In this document: positions 40,033-51,600 of the stretch, in pieces
Position numbering within the stretch: the stretch's first letter is position 1
How the letters are laid out: the number at the start of each line of letters is the position of its first letter
Assembly (NCBI RefSeq): GCF_032854445.1
Contig: NC_088300.1
Coordinates: 29,741,608-29,805,607 of the forward strand
Origin: Liolophura sinensis
Taxonomy: Eukaryota; Mollusca; Polyplacophora; Chitonida; Chitonidae
Direction of reading: 5' to 3'
Length of the DNA: 64,000 nucleotides
The notes under the pieces: model-generated
The model's input: the letters and a program-made list of their open reading frames with translations, nothing else
Databases searched by the model: none
What the model was told of the DNA's origin: nothing
Position numbers and translations under genes: made by a program

Positions 40033-40290
40033 GGGACCTCCGTGGCTCAGTCGGTTAGCGCGCTAGCGCAGCGTAATGACCCAGGAGCCTCTCACCAATG
40101 CGGTCGCTGTGAGTTCAAGTCCAGCTCATGCTGGCTTCCTCTCCGGCCGTAAGTGGGAAGGTCTGTCAGCAACCTGCGGATGGTCGTGGGTTCCCCCCGG
40201 GCTGTGCCCGGTTTCCACCCAGCATAATGCTGGCCGCCGTCGTATAAGTGAAATATTCTTGAGTACGGCGTAAAACACCAATCAAATAAA
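40033..40290 (+). mobile_element. Full-length tRNA-derived SINE (family 1) with 12-bp TSD
   Basis: The tRNA-like head (CCTCCGTGGCTCAGTCGGTT, then a B-box-like GAGTTCAAGTCC) is followed by a body with a GTCGTATAAGTGAAATATTC segment and a short AATCAAATAAA tail. The repeat TCATACATAGGC occurs directly before (40021-40032) and after (40291-40302) the element, a perfect 12-bp target-site duplication showing L1-style retroposition. This is the reference copy for family 1 in the window. Confidence 0.92.
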
Positions 40291-40303
40291 TCATACATAG
40301 GCT

Positions 40304-40331
40304 TTATATATATATATATATATATATATAG
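40304..40331. repeat. (TA)n microsatellite next to the SINE
   Basis: About 13 TA dinucleotides immediately after the right target-site duplication of the SINE at 40033-40290. Confidence 0.9.
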
Positions 40332-40604
40332 ATATAAAAAGTTTGAGGTTTTAAAATTCAAGCATTCGCCTACAATTCGAATGGGACATTCAAAACGAAT
40401 TTTTTTGGGGAACCAATTGCCCAGTGGATAAAGCATGCGCGTAGTTCCTCCGATATGGTACAGTAGAAGCACTGTACATGTACCAGAACAACGGAACATA
40501 TTGTCGGAATTGGCTAAATCACATACATAATCTAATAAATTCTACTATTGCTATGTTCACCAGCGATAAATAAATAATTAAACCAAAATAATGCGGAATA
40601 AATG

Positions 40605-40960
40605 AATGAATGCTGGGAATTTAACGTCGTACGTAACAATTTTTCGATCACATGACGATGAAGAATCTTTATTTGTGTGTACATATAATGTGTCTTCATG
40701 TGGCTGCTCGAGTCCATGCCGATAAAGTGCTGCCACCACTAGAGTATCATGCCCAAGATACCAGACATGACACCCCACTAATTCACATTATAATGACACC
40801 AGTCCTGTTTCCTTCCTCTAAAGCCTAAGAGCTGAGCGCCCAGCGAGCCAGGAACAAGTATCATTTTTCTAAGTCTTTGGTGTTACACGACCCGGGTTTT
40901 ACTCCGGGTCTCCGACTTTGAGGCAGACGCTCTAACCATTAGGCCACCGAAGCTGTCATC
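40605..40960 (-). mobile_element. SINE family 2 (tRNA-like head), full copy
   Basis: Read on the minus strand, the head GCCTAATGGTTAGAGCGTCT resembles a Pol III A box and GGAGTAAAACCCGGGTC is a B-box-like element. The body contains GGCATGGACTCGAGCAGCC, and the tail segment GAAAAATTGTTACGTACGAC is followed by CATTCATTCATT. It is unrelated to family 1. Three copies lie in tandem orientation upstream of MAP4K3. Confidence 0.8.
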
Positions 40961-41760
40961 AAATGCAGATAATTTCGATCAAATCAAAGGCAATATATGG
41001 TAGACCCATATATATTACTTAAAATAAGTAACGGGAATAAAGCCGTGGCGATTGCACTTGTTCTAACACAAAGCAGTATATATAAGGTATTAGTAATTAT
41101 CTGATGCAATGAGGAAACGGTGACTTCGCGACATGCAATAACCAAATGTGTTTTACGCTAAGATATAGTAACTCAGTATAGTAATTCAGTCTGATTCTGT
41201 ATGGAATTTAAAGCGTTGTGTAAGAAAAATTATAATGTCACAGTATAAATGATTTAATTATCTATTGTTATAGTGGAGACCTCACAGAAGAACACGTTTT
41301 CGTTTAGTTTTCTTTTATTTACGGAACCGCTTACAAGGAACATTCCAAAGAAAACCGTACTTAACTATTTATCAGAGAGATATTCAGACGACCCAGTAAG
41401 CAATGAAACGTCTCATGAATGGTAACTTTTGTATATTATGTTGACAAGAATAAGGCATTTTTACAATTTTGCAAAAATGTATACAAGTGACCCACTTTGG
41501 TAAACACCAGGACTACTAACGTGCATAAATTATGTAAATCAACTTCTGATGAAGCTGGAAGTCACCTTATCATTCCCTTATAGAAGCAATGGTCATATTA
41601 ATCCTTGTATCCATCGATTTTAACTAAATTATTGCCAATATTCGCATATACAAGAGTCGGCCTATAGCTTACAGAGTTATCTCCCCTGTGTCTGCGTTAT
41701 GTGGAATGATGATGATGGGCTAACTTTCGCTTTTAAAATGGGATCAATTCAGTTTTGACC

Positions 41761-42515
41761 TGTTATGTGCACAACTGCCGTCAGCTTCTAAATTTAGCTT
41801 GCCACTGTTTACATATGCTAAATTCAGGGCCTGCTGTCTGCCTCTACTTTAGAATGTTCCAGAATACGCTCAGTTCGGTGCCTGTTTGTTTACATCAAGT
41901 GTTCAGGAATTTTCTTATTCTAGACAATTCCACCAGGCTATATCAGACCTATGAAAGCAGGTCAAAGGAAGAGAAAGGAGAGTTATTGAGAGTTTTTGAT
42001 GCTTTCGCTGTGTGTAGGCCTTTTGTGCTGAATTTTGGTGTCTTTATAGCCTCTGGTTTTGTTAGATCATATCTCCACCGAGCACTTGTTCAGTTTGAAC
42101 TTGTATATTTAATTTGTGCTCTTGTGTACACAGTGCTTATTAGTACACGGACCCTGTCTGTGGAATTTTGTGTATATTTCATCATACACTCAGTTATACT
42201 GTGGATTTTCCCTCTTGTGAATTTGCCTCTGAGCATTTATGCCTGTGTGGTATATATTGTGGAATATATGCGTCCGTTTGGACTTGACACCGTTGTACAT
42301 GTAAGTACTTTAGTATTTGTACAGATACTGCTATCCTTTCTTGTTAAACTTAAGTACTTTAGCATTTGTAAAAGTCTTGTTATCTGTTCTTGTTAAACCT
42401 AATAAATTGTTGTAAAATAAAATCTGCTGGTTTTGGTTACTTTTTTGTGCGGCTAAACTGTCGTGTATTTCGAACAAGCCATCTCTTTATAATACAGACA
42501 GTTTGGGTCGTAACA
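41761..42515. mobile_element. Probable solo LTR of an LTR retrotransposon (755 bp)
   Basis: The segment begins TGTTATG and ends CGTAACA, near-perfect inverted TG...CA termini (TGTTA/TAACA). It is flanked on both sides by GACC (41757-41760 and 42516-42519), a 4-bp target-site duplication such as Gypsy-type integrases make. An AATAAA polyadenylation signal lies at 42401-42406 on the plus strand, and a 49-bp unit is tandemly repeated at 42302-42399. No second LTR or gag/pol was found nearby, so I read it as a solo LTR. The long stop-free plus frame inside it lacks an ATG at its start and is T-rich and hydrophobic, so it is not called a gene. Confidence 0.6.
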
Positions 42516-42889
42516 GACCCCATCCGCAATTACACGAGAAGGATACCCAATATTACTGAGCACATTAAACCATACTTTTTTCTTTTACGTTCCACATTCG
42601 TCCACAACTCACGTAGTCATAAAAGAGCTATTTAAAATGCCTTTGACGTCATTCAGTGAAAACATGACATTAGGAATATGTTTACGCAATGTCTATCAGT
42701 CAAATTGCACGGAAACTACGGAAGATTTTGTTTTTTGAGGACACTTTTGTTATAAATGTTAAATAGTATTATTTCCACCAAATCTGTTTGAACCTTGGTA
42801 TCCGATTTATTCCGTACGTCTTCCGTCATGTCATTTAAAAACTTCAGCCCTGTTGCCTTGGAGCTATTTTAGTAGCCATGCCGGGCTTA

Positions 42890-43150
42890 CAATGGCGTAG
42901 TGGATGTATAGTATGTCGGAATTGATACACCCGGGGTTCAGCCTCGAGCCGAGTCATACCAAAGTCATACCTAATCGGTAATCTTGATATTACCTCGTTT
43001 AGTTGGAGGTATTAGAGGAATTGGAGGTATTACAGGAACATACATGTAGGCCTAGTATACTGATCTTGCCGATGTCAGAATCATGTGACTGGGTGTCCGG
43101 TGTCTTCACACTAACACTAAATACATCGGCTACAGCTTGAGGTATGTACC
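42890..43150 (+). repeat. Degenerate tRNA-like repeat, perhaps SINE family 2
   Basis: Holds CCCGGGGTTCAGCCTCGAG (B-box-like) and a GACTGGGTGTCCGGTGTCTTC segment resembling family 2 body, but the order is scrambled. Confidence 0.35.
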
Positions 43151-43389
43151 ACCGTGGTGAAATATTGCTGAAAGCTACATGTGTTAAACCCAAAGCTTTC
43201 AAGCAAACAAATACATAGATATACCACAGCAGTTTTCCCAAAAGACCACTAAACTAAATCAGATAATATACAGGCAGATTAAGATTTGCAGAAGAGAAGC
43301 ACACATCCACTTGAAATGATTGGAGAAATACAGGGTTGAATTATTTTTTAGGCTTTGAATCGATGGTTTGTTACGGAAAGCGAATAATT

Positions 43390-43630
43390 TATTTATTTTA
43401 TTGACTGATTTGTGCTCAATCTTGGGTTTTCACTTATTTGACGGCGGTAGGGTTTACAGATAGATGAAACCGGAGTGACCAGGCAGTAAACCACCGTCCT
43501 TCACTAGAAGATACCTGACACTTCTCCCAACATAAAGCGGCAATCGAAAGGGCGAGAGCTGGAGTTGAACCCCCGAAGTCACTGGTAAACGTCCTGATGT
43601 ACATTTAGTCGCTTTAGTCAGCACCTGAAT
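43390..43630 (-). repeat. Degenerate repeat with tRNA-like B box
   Basis: Starts with TTTATTTATTTTATTGACTG and CACTTATTTGACGGCGG, like a minus-oriented SINE tail, and contains GAGTTGAACCCCCGAAGTC, a B-box-like motif on the minus strand. It is too diverged to place in either family. Confidence 0.4.
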
Positions 43631-43882
43631 CAGCGAGACTCCCCTCCCCCGAAAGCGTAGACTATGTTAATACACAGTCAAGTGGTTTTTAGACGGAAAC
43701 ATACACGCAGGATAATGTATCTTTCATATAAACTGCACACCGATTAACATTAATAATTTAATAATGAAAAAACAAGAATCAAATAAAGGTTTTTTTGATT
43801 AACACATTTATTACGAACACAGAAAGATTCAGACGATGTATTCAGCGAGATACTCATAAAACAAATGCGTTACGACAGTCCA

Positions 43883-44062
43883 GTTTATTTATTAGATTGC
43901 TGTTTTAATTCGAATACAAGAATATTTCATTCACATGAAAGCGGCCAGCATTTTGGTTGGAGGAAACTGGGTAGAGCCCGGGGAAATACATGACCATCTG
44001 CAGGTTTCTGACAGACTTTCCCACGTACAACCGGAGAGAAAGTCAGCGTTGGCGAGGGACTT
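43883..44062 (-). mobile_element. SINE family 1, diverged 3' fragment near the first vWA gene
   Basis: Plus-strand text TTTATTTATTAGATTGCTG, then GCGGCCAGCATTTTGGTTGG and CTTTCCCACGTACAACCGG are reverse-complement SINE body. It lies 0.4 kb downstream of the vWA stop codon. Confidence 0.8.
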
Positions 44063-44455
44063 CTATGCTGCCCTAACATCCAATATAACACAGGTATATT
44101 GGCTGAAAACATGCATATACTGCAATCACGAAATTCGTCTTATACCACCTACAATACTATTTATTAGTCAATGCCACATCTTGGCATGTACACAGACCAA
44201 GGTTACATAGATTTGAAAAATGCGTGTTGCACCGACATTGACGAGGGTATGGAGGTCTCTGAACTGTCAATCATCAGCTCAAACACTTGGCCAAACATAA
44301 TGCATGTTGTTGCAAATAAGTCATTCGGATGTCCCACACACTGGTATCAAAAGTTCAATTTTTTGTGACGTCATCAAAAAGGGAATGAAAAATAGGCTAA
44401 TGTTTTCACGAGAAAATGTCGTTTGCTGTTTAAATGTCGATCATCCCAACACTTT

Positions 44456-45613
44456 TTATTTGTTTAGTCCTAGAATTGCTTTAGTTTGCGCAACAGACTT
44501 TTGAACCATTCGTTCCACCTGTGCTATGTTAATCTCTGTCTCGGTAGCGGCGAAAGCCTCGTTCGTCTCGCTGTTTTGATCTCCTTCGTTGTCATGTTCA
44601 CTCAAGGTGAGACCTGCGACACGACTACCACCCCTGCCTCTACCACGCCCTCTACCACGCCCTCTGCCACGCCCTCTTCCCCTTCCCCTGCCCCAACTTT
44701 GCCCTGTTCGTTGTCTGACGTCACTCATATCACCGCAATTGGCAATCTCTTTTACTGTCGGATCGACTGTTACTAAACAGCTATTATTGTTCTGCAATTG
44801 CCACACTTTAGCCCCTTTCCACCTTAGAATGTCATAAATATCTTTGACTAGTGCATCTTCGTCGATACTCAATCCCTTCTGTTCCAGCTCTGCCTTCACG
44901 ACGGCATCGACGTCAGGCGTGAACTGATCCAATGAAATCTCTTCCCGCGCGCTTCCAATAATGACATGTGTCAGAACCTCTGCGTCTGTCAGTGGTACGT
45001 ACTGTCCTCCAGTGATGAAAGACAACGCCTTGAAAAACTTGACGTATGGTAAAATGCAAGGTTGACACCCCACTACATAAATCATGACGCCAATCTCGGA
45101 CAGGTCACGTGCTGTCTTCAGCGGGTCGATGCCGTTTGGACAACCATTCGGGAACCCGTCCCCACCACGTCCGCTGAGCCCGTGGGGTGGGGCATCGGAG
45201 ATTAACACACATATTTTGACAGAGTCCGGACGCCAGCTAAGTTTGAACACCTGGTTTAAGGCGTCGGCAACGGCTTCTGGGGTGTCCCCGCCCCCATCAG
45301 CGCTACACTCATTTAGCCACGATTTCATGATAATGACGTCACTTGTGAAGTCATGTGTCCGTGTGACGAAAGTGCTGTCCTCTGGCGGATGATCTCTGTA
45401 CTCCACCAGCGCCAGGCGTACATCAATGTCTTCGCCATGTAGCGTAATGCCCTCGACAATCTTCCGTATATTTTCCCGGGCCTCATTTATGTACGACCCC
45501 ATACTACCAGTGCAGTCCATGGCGAAGGCAAGATCAAGGCTGGTATCTTCCACTTCGGAACTTTCCGAATCTGAGCCGGGATTTGAAGAGTGTTCGAGAA
45601 TATCTGACGCCAT
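44456..45613 (-). CDS. vWA-domain protein with RG-repeat tail, intronless (385 aa)
   Basis: Single open frame from ATG 45613 to TAA 44456. Residues 1-25 are acidic and serine-rich. A von Willebrand A domain follows, about residues 26-225, beginning LDLAFAMDCTGSMGSYI with MIDAS residues DxTGS, then VRLALVEYRDHPP, a GGGDTPEAVADAL segment and ISDAPPHG. These resemble the vWA module of vwkA alpha-kinases and its stand-alone relatives; no alpha-kinase domain is present. After about 80 less conserved residues come ten Gly-Arg repeats (about 308-329), an RG-type region usually linked to RNA or protein binding and arginine methylation. A charged C-terminus includes VERMVQKSV. There is no signal peptide or membrane segment, so it is probably cytosolic or nuclear. 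Its function is unknown. It is paralogous to the gene at 58388-59431. Confidence 0.88.
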   Translation of the reverse strand: MASDILEHSSNPGSDSESSEVEDTSLDLAFAMDCTGSMGSYINEARENIRKIVEGITLHGEDIDVRLALVEYRDHPPEDSTFVTRTHDFTSDVIIMKSWLNECSADGGGDTPEAVADALNQVFKLSWRPDSVKICVLISDAPPHGLSGRGGDGFPNGCPNGIDPLKTARDLSEIGVMIYVVGCQPCILPYVKFFKALSFITGGQYVPLTDAEVLTHVIIGSAREEISLDQFTPDVDAVVKAELEQKGLSIDEDALVKDIYDILRWKGAKVWQLQNNNSCLVTVDPTVKEIANCGDMSDVRQRTGQSWGRGRGRGRGRGRGRGRGRGRGGSRVAGLTLSEHDNEGDQNSETNEAFAATETEINIAQVERMVQKSVAQTKAILGLNK

Positions 45614-47400
45614 TTTTTCACGATATTTTCAATATATCCGTAAAATAAATAAAAATAAATAAAACACTGCTTACGTCACCTCTACAGTAAGATGTAAACG
45701 TTGACTAGCCAGTTGTCACACATTTCAGCCTAGTTACAGTCCACCAATACACAGCGAACATACAGAATTGTAGGCACTATTATAGATATAGCATGAATAT
45801 ACGTATGGAGCCTCGCAGCACTCGTGTGTCAACAACTATACACAAAGTACAGCCTAACTACTGGGCCTGGCTGATCAGTTGCTATATGTATATCCGTTGC
45901 GGTTACGGCTGACAGGCAGTGGTGCAATACTGCTAAGTTAGCTATTTCGGATACGTGGTGCAATTCCATAGGCCAAATACAGGCATGTACACACAGGAAA
46001 TAAAGCTAGACCATAGCCATGCAGTTAACATACACATGATAAATGTCTGTTCATGGTGACACCTTCAAGTGTTCGAAGAAATGCTATTGTCTGTACATTT
46101 GAATATACATGTTGCTCGAGGGAAGGTTATCGCGACTAAACTCCGCACAGCGATCAGTACGTCTGCTGTGCGCGCTATTTCCTGTTATTTCATCAGCCTG
46201 TATATATTCCTCCGCATTTGTTTTCATGTCATTGTCTATTTAGTCTGAGGGCAACAGAACATCCTGTCTAATAAATTTGAATTAACGCCACTGCATTTTT
46301 TTGACCTAATTCATCCATGCTAAGCGCTGTATGAGTTGCTACTAAGTAAAAGCATTCACTTGAACAGTTTGAATAAAAAATTAACGTTTTTTCTTCTTTT
46401 TTGGGGAGGGTAGAATAGACTTTAGCAGGTGTCTGTTGTATAAGTCCTTCAATATGGTATCCTCGTCATAAATCCTCGTCAAATCCCTCCAATGCTGAGC
46501 ATTCTCGGGATTGCACTCGTTACGATAGAAGGTTCAGCGATATCGAGTACAGTACCGCTATGTGCGGTGTTAAATCCTTAATCATGTTGTCGTCACTAAT
46601 CCTGCCCATACACACGTAAGGCTTACGTTTAAAATTAACCAGATTTTACTCTTTAAAGGACAAACTTGATTTCAGTTTCACAGCCGAAAACATTAAATTA
46701 AATTTTTTCACACTGTACTAAAATTAATGCTCTTCTTGTTAGTGGATGGTTTGATGACTTCCGACAGATGTTGAAGTCTTATATATGCTCACTTGGTATA
46801 TGAGAGACCCGCGATGCCGTGATAATCTTCCTGCATATATGGTTGTGTTATCAATATTCATGTATTGGATCTCTGTCCACGCGTGCAAGGGTCGTGTCCA
46901 TATTTCCGTTTAAGCCCTGGTCCGCACACACAGTGACTGTGGGTTGACTTGCATGGTATTCCTGAAATATCAGAAATAGACATCAGTATGGAGGGTAAAA
47001 CGAGGGCAGCAACGACAGTGTGAGAGTTGACGAATGGTCACACCTACGCGGTGAAATACGGACTCGTGTCAATTTATCTAAGTTAAAGATTTATTTCTCC
47101 AGCTGTTCATGTAAATGCTTAAAAAGAATTACACGACTCTAGTACCATGGTTTAAATAGAAATAGGTAAAAAAAATGCAATGATGTAAAAGGGTCATTAG
47201 ACTTCACTGGTTGTATGGCACGACTATATGTACCTGCTAAAGAGCGGACTGATAATTTACACGGAAACCCCGTGAATTGGTTAAACTTCATACTGCGGAA
47301 ATTTAGCGACATACATATCCAAGCCAAAAAAGAAAAAAAGAAAAAAAAATCGAACTAAATAATAAAGCATATCATAGTACTGAGAAATTTAGATATTATA
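45614..47400. other. Intergenic, upstream of the first vWA gene
   Basis: No ORF with coding character and no repeat of the families above. It should contain the vWA promoter, but no clean TATA box stands out; AT-rich TTTATTT tracts lie just upstream of the ATG. Confidence 0.4.
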
Positions 47401-47411
47401 GATATTGTCCT

Positions 47412-47653
47412 AGGGGGCTCCGTGGCCGAAGGGATAAACACACCAGACTCAATGACTCAAGAGTCTCGCACCAAAGCGGTCGCTGTGAGTTCAAGCCCAG
47501 TACATGCTGGCTTCCTCTCCTTTCTTGCGTGGGGAGGTCTACCAGCAACCTGTTGATGCCCGGTTTCATCCCACCACAACCCTGTCCGCCTTCGTAAAGG
47601 TGAAATATTCTTGAGTACGGCGTAAAACACCAATCAAATAAATCAGTAAATAA
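47412..47653 (+). mobile_element. SINE family 1, near full length, 10-bp TSD
   Basis: Head GGGGGCTCCGTGGCCGAA, B-box-like GAGTTCAAGCCC, and the shared 3' body and tail. It is flanked by ATATTGTCCT at 47402-47411 and 47654-47663. A short deletion in the body separates it from the copy at 40033. Confidence 0.9.
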
Positions 47654-48111
47654 ATATTGTCCTTATGACAGTTTAAATTTATCACCTACCGGGCCATTAA
47701 CGCGTGGTTAATCTTGGATTATTCAGTTAGATATTACAGTTGTATATGTTTTGAACCTCCCTGGAAACTAATGACTATATCTACTTACTGCTACCTGTCC
47801 TCCGTGGAACTAATTATACATATATTTTCCTAAATTGTGACGCCAATTTTATTAGTGGAACTGATGTTTGGGAGTTTGACTTCGTACATTAATTTACCGG
47901 TTGACGGACTGAATTGTGATTTGGATACTTCACTTCCTCTCTTAAATATTTTTCTGGAATTTTATATATAACTACATATATCCATGTGTCACTCCACAAT
48001 CTGCTGTGATATTTGATTTCCACTTCAAGACTTACAAACAAGAACAACGCAAACTGTTATGCACAAACTTCCGGTGCTTCAACTGTGCACGTGAGTCTTT
48101 TCTAAGACACT

Positions 48112-48312
48112 TACTTGTAGAAAACCGGGCATGCAGAGCCCGGAGGATACCCACGACGATCCGTAGGTTTATGCCAGACCTTCCCATGTACAACCGGAAT
48201 GGAACCCAGCATGAGCTGGATTTGAACTCACAGCGTTCGCATTGGTGAGAGAGAGGGGCTCCTGGTTCATTGTGCTGCGCTAGCACGCTAACCACCAGTC
48301 TACGGAGGCTCT
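48112..48312 (-). mobile_element. SINE family 1, 5' part
   Basis: Reverse-complement copy carrying the tRNA-like head (rc of GAGCCTCCGTAGACTGGTGG) and the middle, truncated before the AAATAAA tail. It lies about 0.4 kb upstream of BLVRB. Confidence 0.88.
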
Positions 48313-48696
48313 CTTTCTTGAGTTGGGACCAGCTACTTCAACAGTGTATTGTGACATTTGACATGACCATCAATGCCCCAGGTAACAATTACTTCCGTGC
48401 ATTAGAGTGCCGGACATTTTTCCGATGGACGCTATCAAAGCTCTGTTTGCCTGCTTCCGAAATGCTGTGCCATACCCAAATGATACTCGGTGTGGCGCGA
48501 CTCCAGTATACGCTCAGATGTGTGCAGTAGCAAACAGAACGGCGGGCTGTGGGGACACGGCCTTGTGAGCTTACAAAGGTCACGGAGTACGAGCAGATAT
48601 TCACGTACACACACACTCGCTAGAGGGCCCGACAGGCGTGTGATAACTGCACAGTGAAACTCTTCAGAACAATCAATATACTCTGTGGCAGGAGAC

Positions 48697-51600
48697 ATGA
48701 TGAAGGCAGGTTTTAAGGTGGTCATCTTTGGAGCTACAGGACAGACGGGAAAGGCATGTGTGGAAGCTGCTCTACGGGAAGGTCTGTACAGATGTAGACT
48801 TACATTACAGAGTGGTTCACCCCTCGTGCTGAGAGGTGATATAGACATCATTAATTCATACAGTGAACTGCAGCTTGTATATATAGGGGCCAATGTATTT
48901 GTAAGGTATTTTAGCCGCTCTGAGGGCTTGAATGGGTGTGTAAAGGTTTTACATGGATGGCTATGCTTCATGTTAAATAAACTCGACACTGTGGATATAT
49001 GCGCCACTTATAAACAGTTAGCGGAGATGGGTAAGATGATACTTTTTAAGCATTTCCATGAACAGTTAGAATACCACCCCTAACCAAGGTAAACTGAGGA
49101 GAGGTCGGACGGACCAAACCAGTGAAGTGTGACCATTATTTTTCCAATTATACCACATTTTCGGCACTGCTCTAGCTTATGTTGGTGAATGAGTCAGTAG
49201 CATCTGTTTCGACGCCTATAGATTTAACGGGTTGATATGAATGTGTAATCTTATGTTCTGTCTGTGTACTCAAAAGTTTTAGTTGGAAGTCAGTATACGA
49301 GTGTATCCAGATGCCCTACATATTTCTGTGGGATTAGCCTCAGGAAGTCTGCCAGCAACCTGCGGATGGTCGTGGGTTTCCCCCGGGCTCTGCCACGTTT
49401 CTTCCCACTATAATGCTAGCCGACGTCGTATAAGTGAAATATTCTTGAGTACGGTGAAAAACACCAACCAAATAAATAAATAAAATAGCCTTAGGAATGC
49501 TGATTATAACATTATATAACGCTTCGCTCTAAAAATAATAACAATTATGTGCTAAAATTTAGCAGAAAATCTGTCCGAGTGATGCCTGATATCTGAGTGT
49601 TGCTATAATATATTCTGCTGTTATATCAGATGATTAGCACACATATTCTGTTTAACATTGACTGTATTAGACTAATACGATATTATGTTAAATATGACGA
49701 AGTATTATGTTATAATAACATTCAAACATCGTGCAGACAACAGATTTTTAATCTGATACTTAACAGATTATTTGTTTGAGTGTAAAACGATTTTTTTTGC
49801 ATGAGAGACATATTCAAGCAGAATGTAAATACGTAATGATCCATATTCACTCTTCAATAGGACGGTTTTATGAGAGTCTTAAAGGTGAAGCAGGCCATTG
49901 ACATTAACTTAGTCATCGTGCTTATTACGGTTGAACAGGTTCTTATGTACAACAATCCTAGATATCGCTGTTCAGATAATAGTTAATCAAAATTGTCCTG
50001 TCAGATAAACAGATATATTTACAGTTCCATGGCATGCAAATGGAAATCTGTATATAAGTTATCTTGAAAGTCATTCAAGATAACCTTGTCAGTTTGCGGG
50101 GTCATTTTTTGTACTTCATATCAAAGTCTTCAACTGGCTTCGTTTGGCAACACATATTCAAGTTTGACCTCTGATAACGTTATTGTGACCTCTAATGGAG
50201 TTTCAAATCAGCGTCCGCTTTATATCTTATGGTATTCACATCTCATTAAGCTGGTCGCCGTCATATATATTTTCACAGAACTAAATATAGTCAAGGCGTG
50301 GTTTGTGAGATGGACATTATCAGTCACGTTAATAATGTGTGGCGCACAACTAATCCTGCAACTTTATGTTTCAGGCTTGAATAAAAATAGTGTAAATTTC
50401 TCGTGTAATGTGTGCTTTTGCAAGAAAGCACTAAGCCTGATCTGACAATAAATACATGTTTTGGGGCCAATGAAATGGTGATGTGCATGACGTGTGATAT
50501 GGCAACAGAAGCTCACCTTACAATTCAGATATTTAACTACTTTTAATTCAGTGAAAAAATCTAATGTTATTGAGATAAAGGTATGAATTGTCGTTCTGCT
50601 GATGCTTACCAAGTTTTTATGTTCACTTTCCCTTTAAAGATTATTACAACGGTTTCTGCGCTTTCAGATGGAAAATGGTATCGCACTATAAAATATATAT
50701 TTGTCTGTGTTGCTTTGGGTAATTATATCGCCCAATATTGTATGTAGGATTGAAGGTCAGGGTTCTCGTGCGTGATCCAACTCGACTGTCATCTTCCGAC
50801 AATTTAGACGTCATCCAAGGGGATGTAACCAACGAGGATGACGTGAAAAAGGCTATAAGTGGACAAGATGGTGTGGTTGTTGCAATCGGAACAGGAGTGG
50901 ATTTGTGTATGTCATAAGTATTGCATATATATGTAACTGATGTTCTTTTGTCGAGTAACTGGAATGAAGTTGGTGGTTGTCTTTTGATGGCCAAGTCAAA
51001 CGGGACGTTGGTTCAGTAGCATTGCTCGGATAGCAAATTTTGAAAATCTCGCTGCTTTCGTTACAGTAGTCGGGTCTGTGGAAGAAATAAGCGGTCGACG
51101 GTACTTTCTGGTGTAGTCTTTCATGAAGTTCGTTGAAGGTTTCTTGCTTACCACCATTATAACTTGTCACACTCACCTGTGGAAGTCGGTAGACTGTTAT
51201 TTGGAATTCCCTTGTTTACCAGTGCTTTCATTTGAATTCCACAAATTACATGTTAAAGAATAATACCATTATCGTGCGTTTTCGTAAGCTTGTTAATAAC
51301 ATCCATGGTATTACCCTATTTCTTCTAATTTTTGGGACACTTGGTATGCTCATTTTAGCCAATATATATGTAATTGTGACATGACTATTGCGTTTCTTTT
51401 TTCTCAAATGGTTAGACCATCTATAATAAGCAACATGCTCATATCTTTACTTTTCCAAAAGGCGAGTAAAGAAATGCAGTATTCTACTTTCAACGCTACT
51501 AATATCTATCCTATAAATTAGAAGAATTAGGTTATTAATGCCAAACGAGACCACAAAAACACACATTAGGACTTCAGCCGAGAACAGTAATTACACATAC

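Noticed and set aside
40092-40499. 135-codon minus-strand frame
   Set aside because: It runs through the antisense of the family 1 SINE and a TA microsatellite.
41755-42396. 213-codon plus-strand open frame rich in hydrophobic residues
   Set aside because: It starts at TTG rather than ATG, is T-rich, contains a 49-bp tandem duplication, and lies inside the probable solo LTR. No protein family was recognised.
44589-44837. Plus-strand frames with Pro/Leu/Arg repeats opposite the first vWA gene
   Set aside because: Antisense translation of the Gly-Arg repeat codons.
48435-49007. 190-codon minus-strand frame over BLVRB exon 1
   Set aside because: Antisense shadow: BLVRB exon 1 on the plus strand is strongly supported, and this frame has no recognisable domain.
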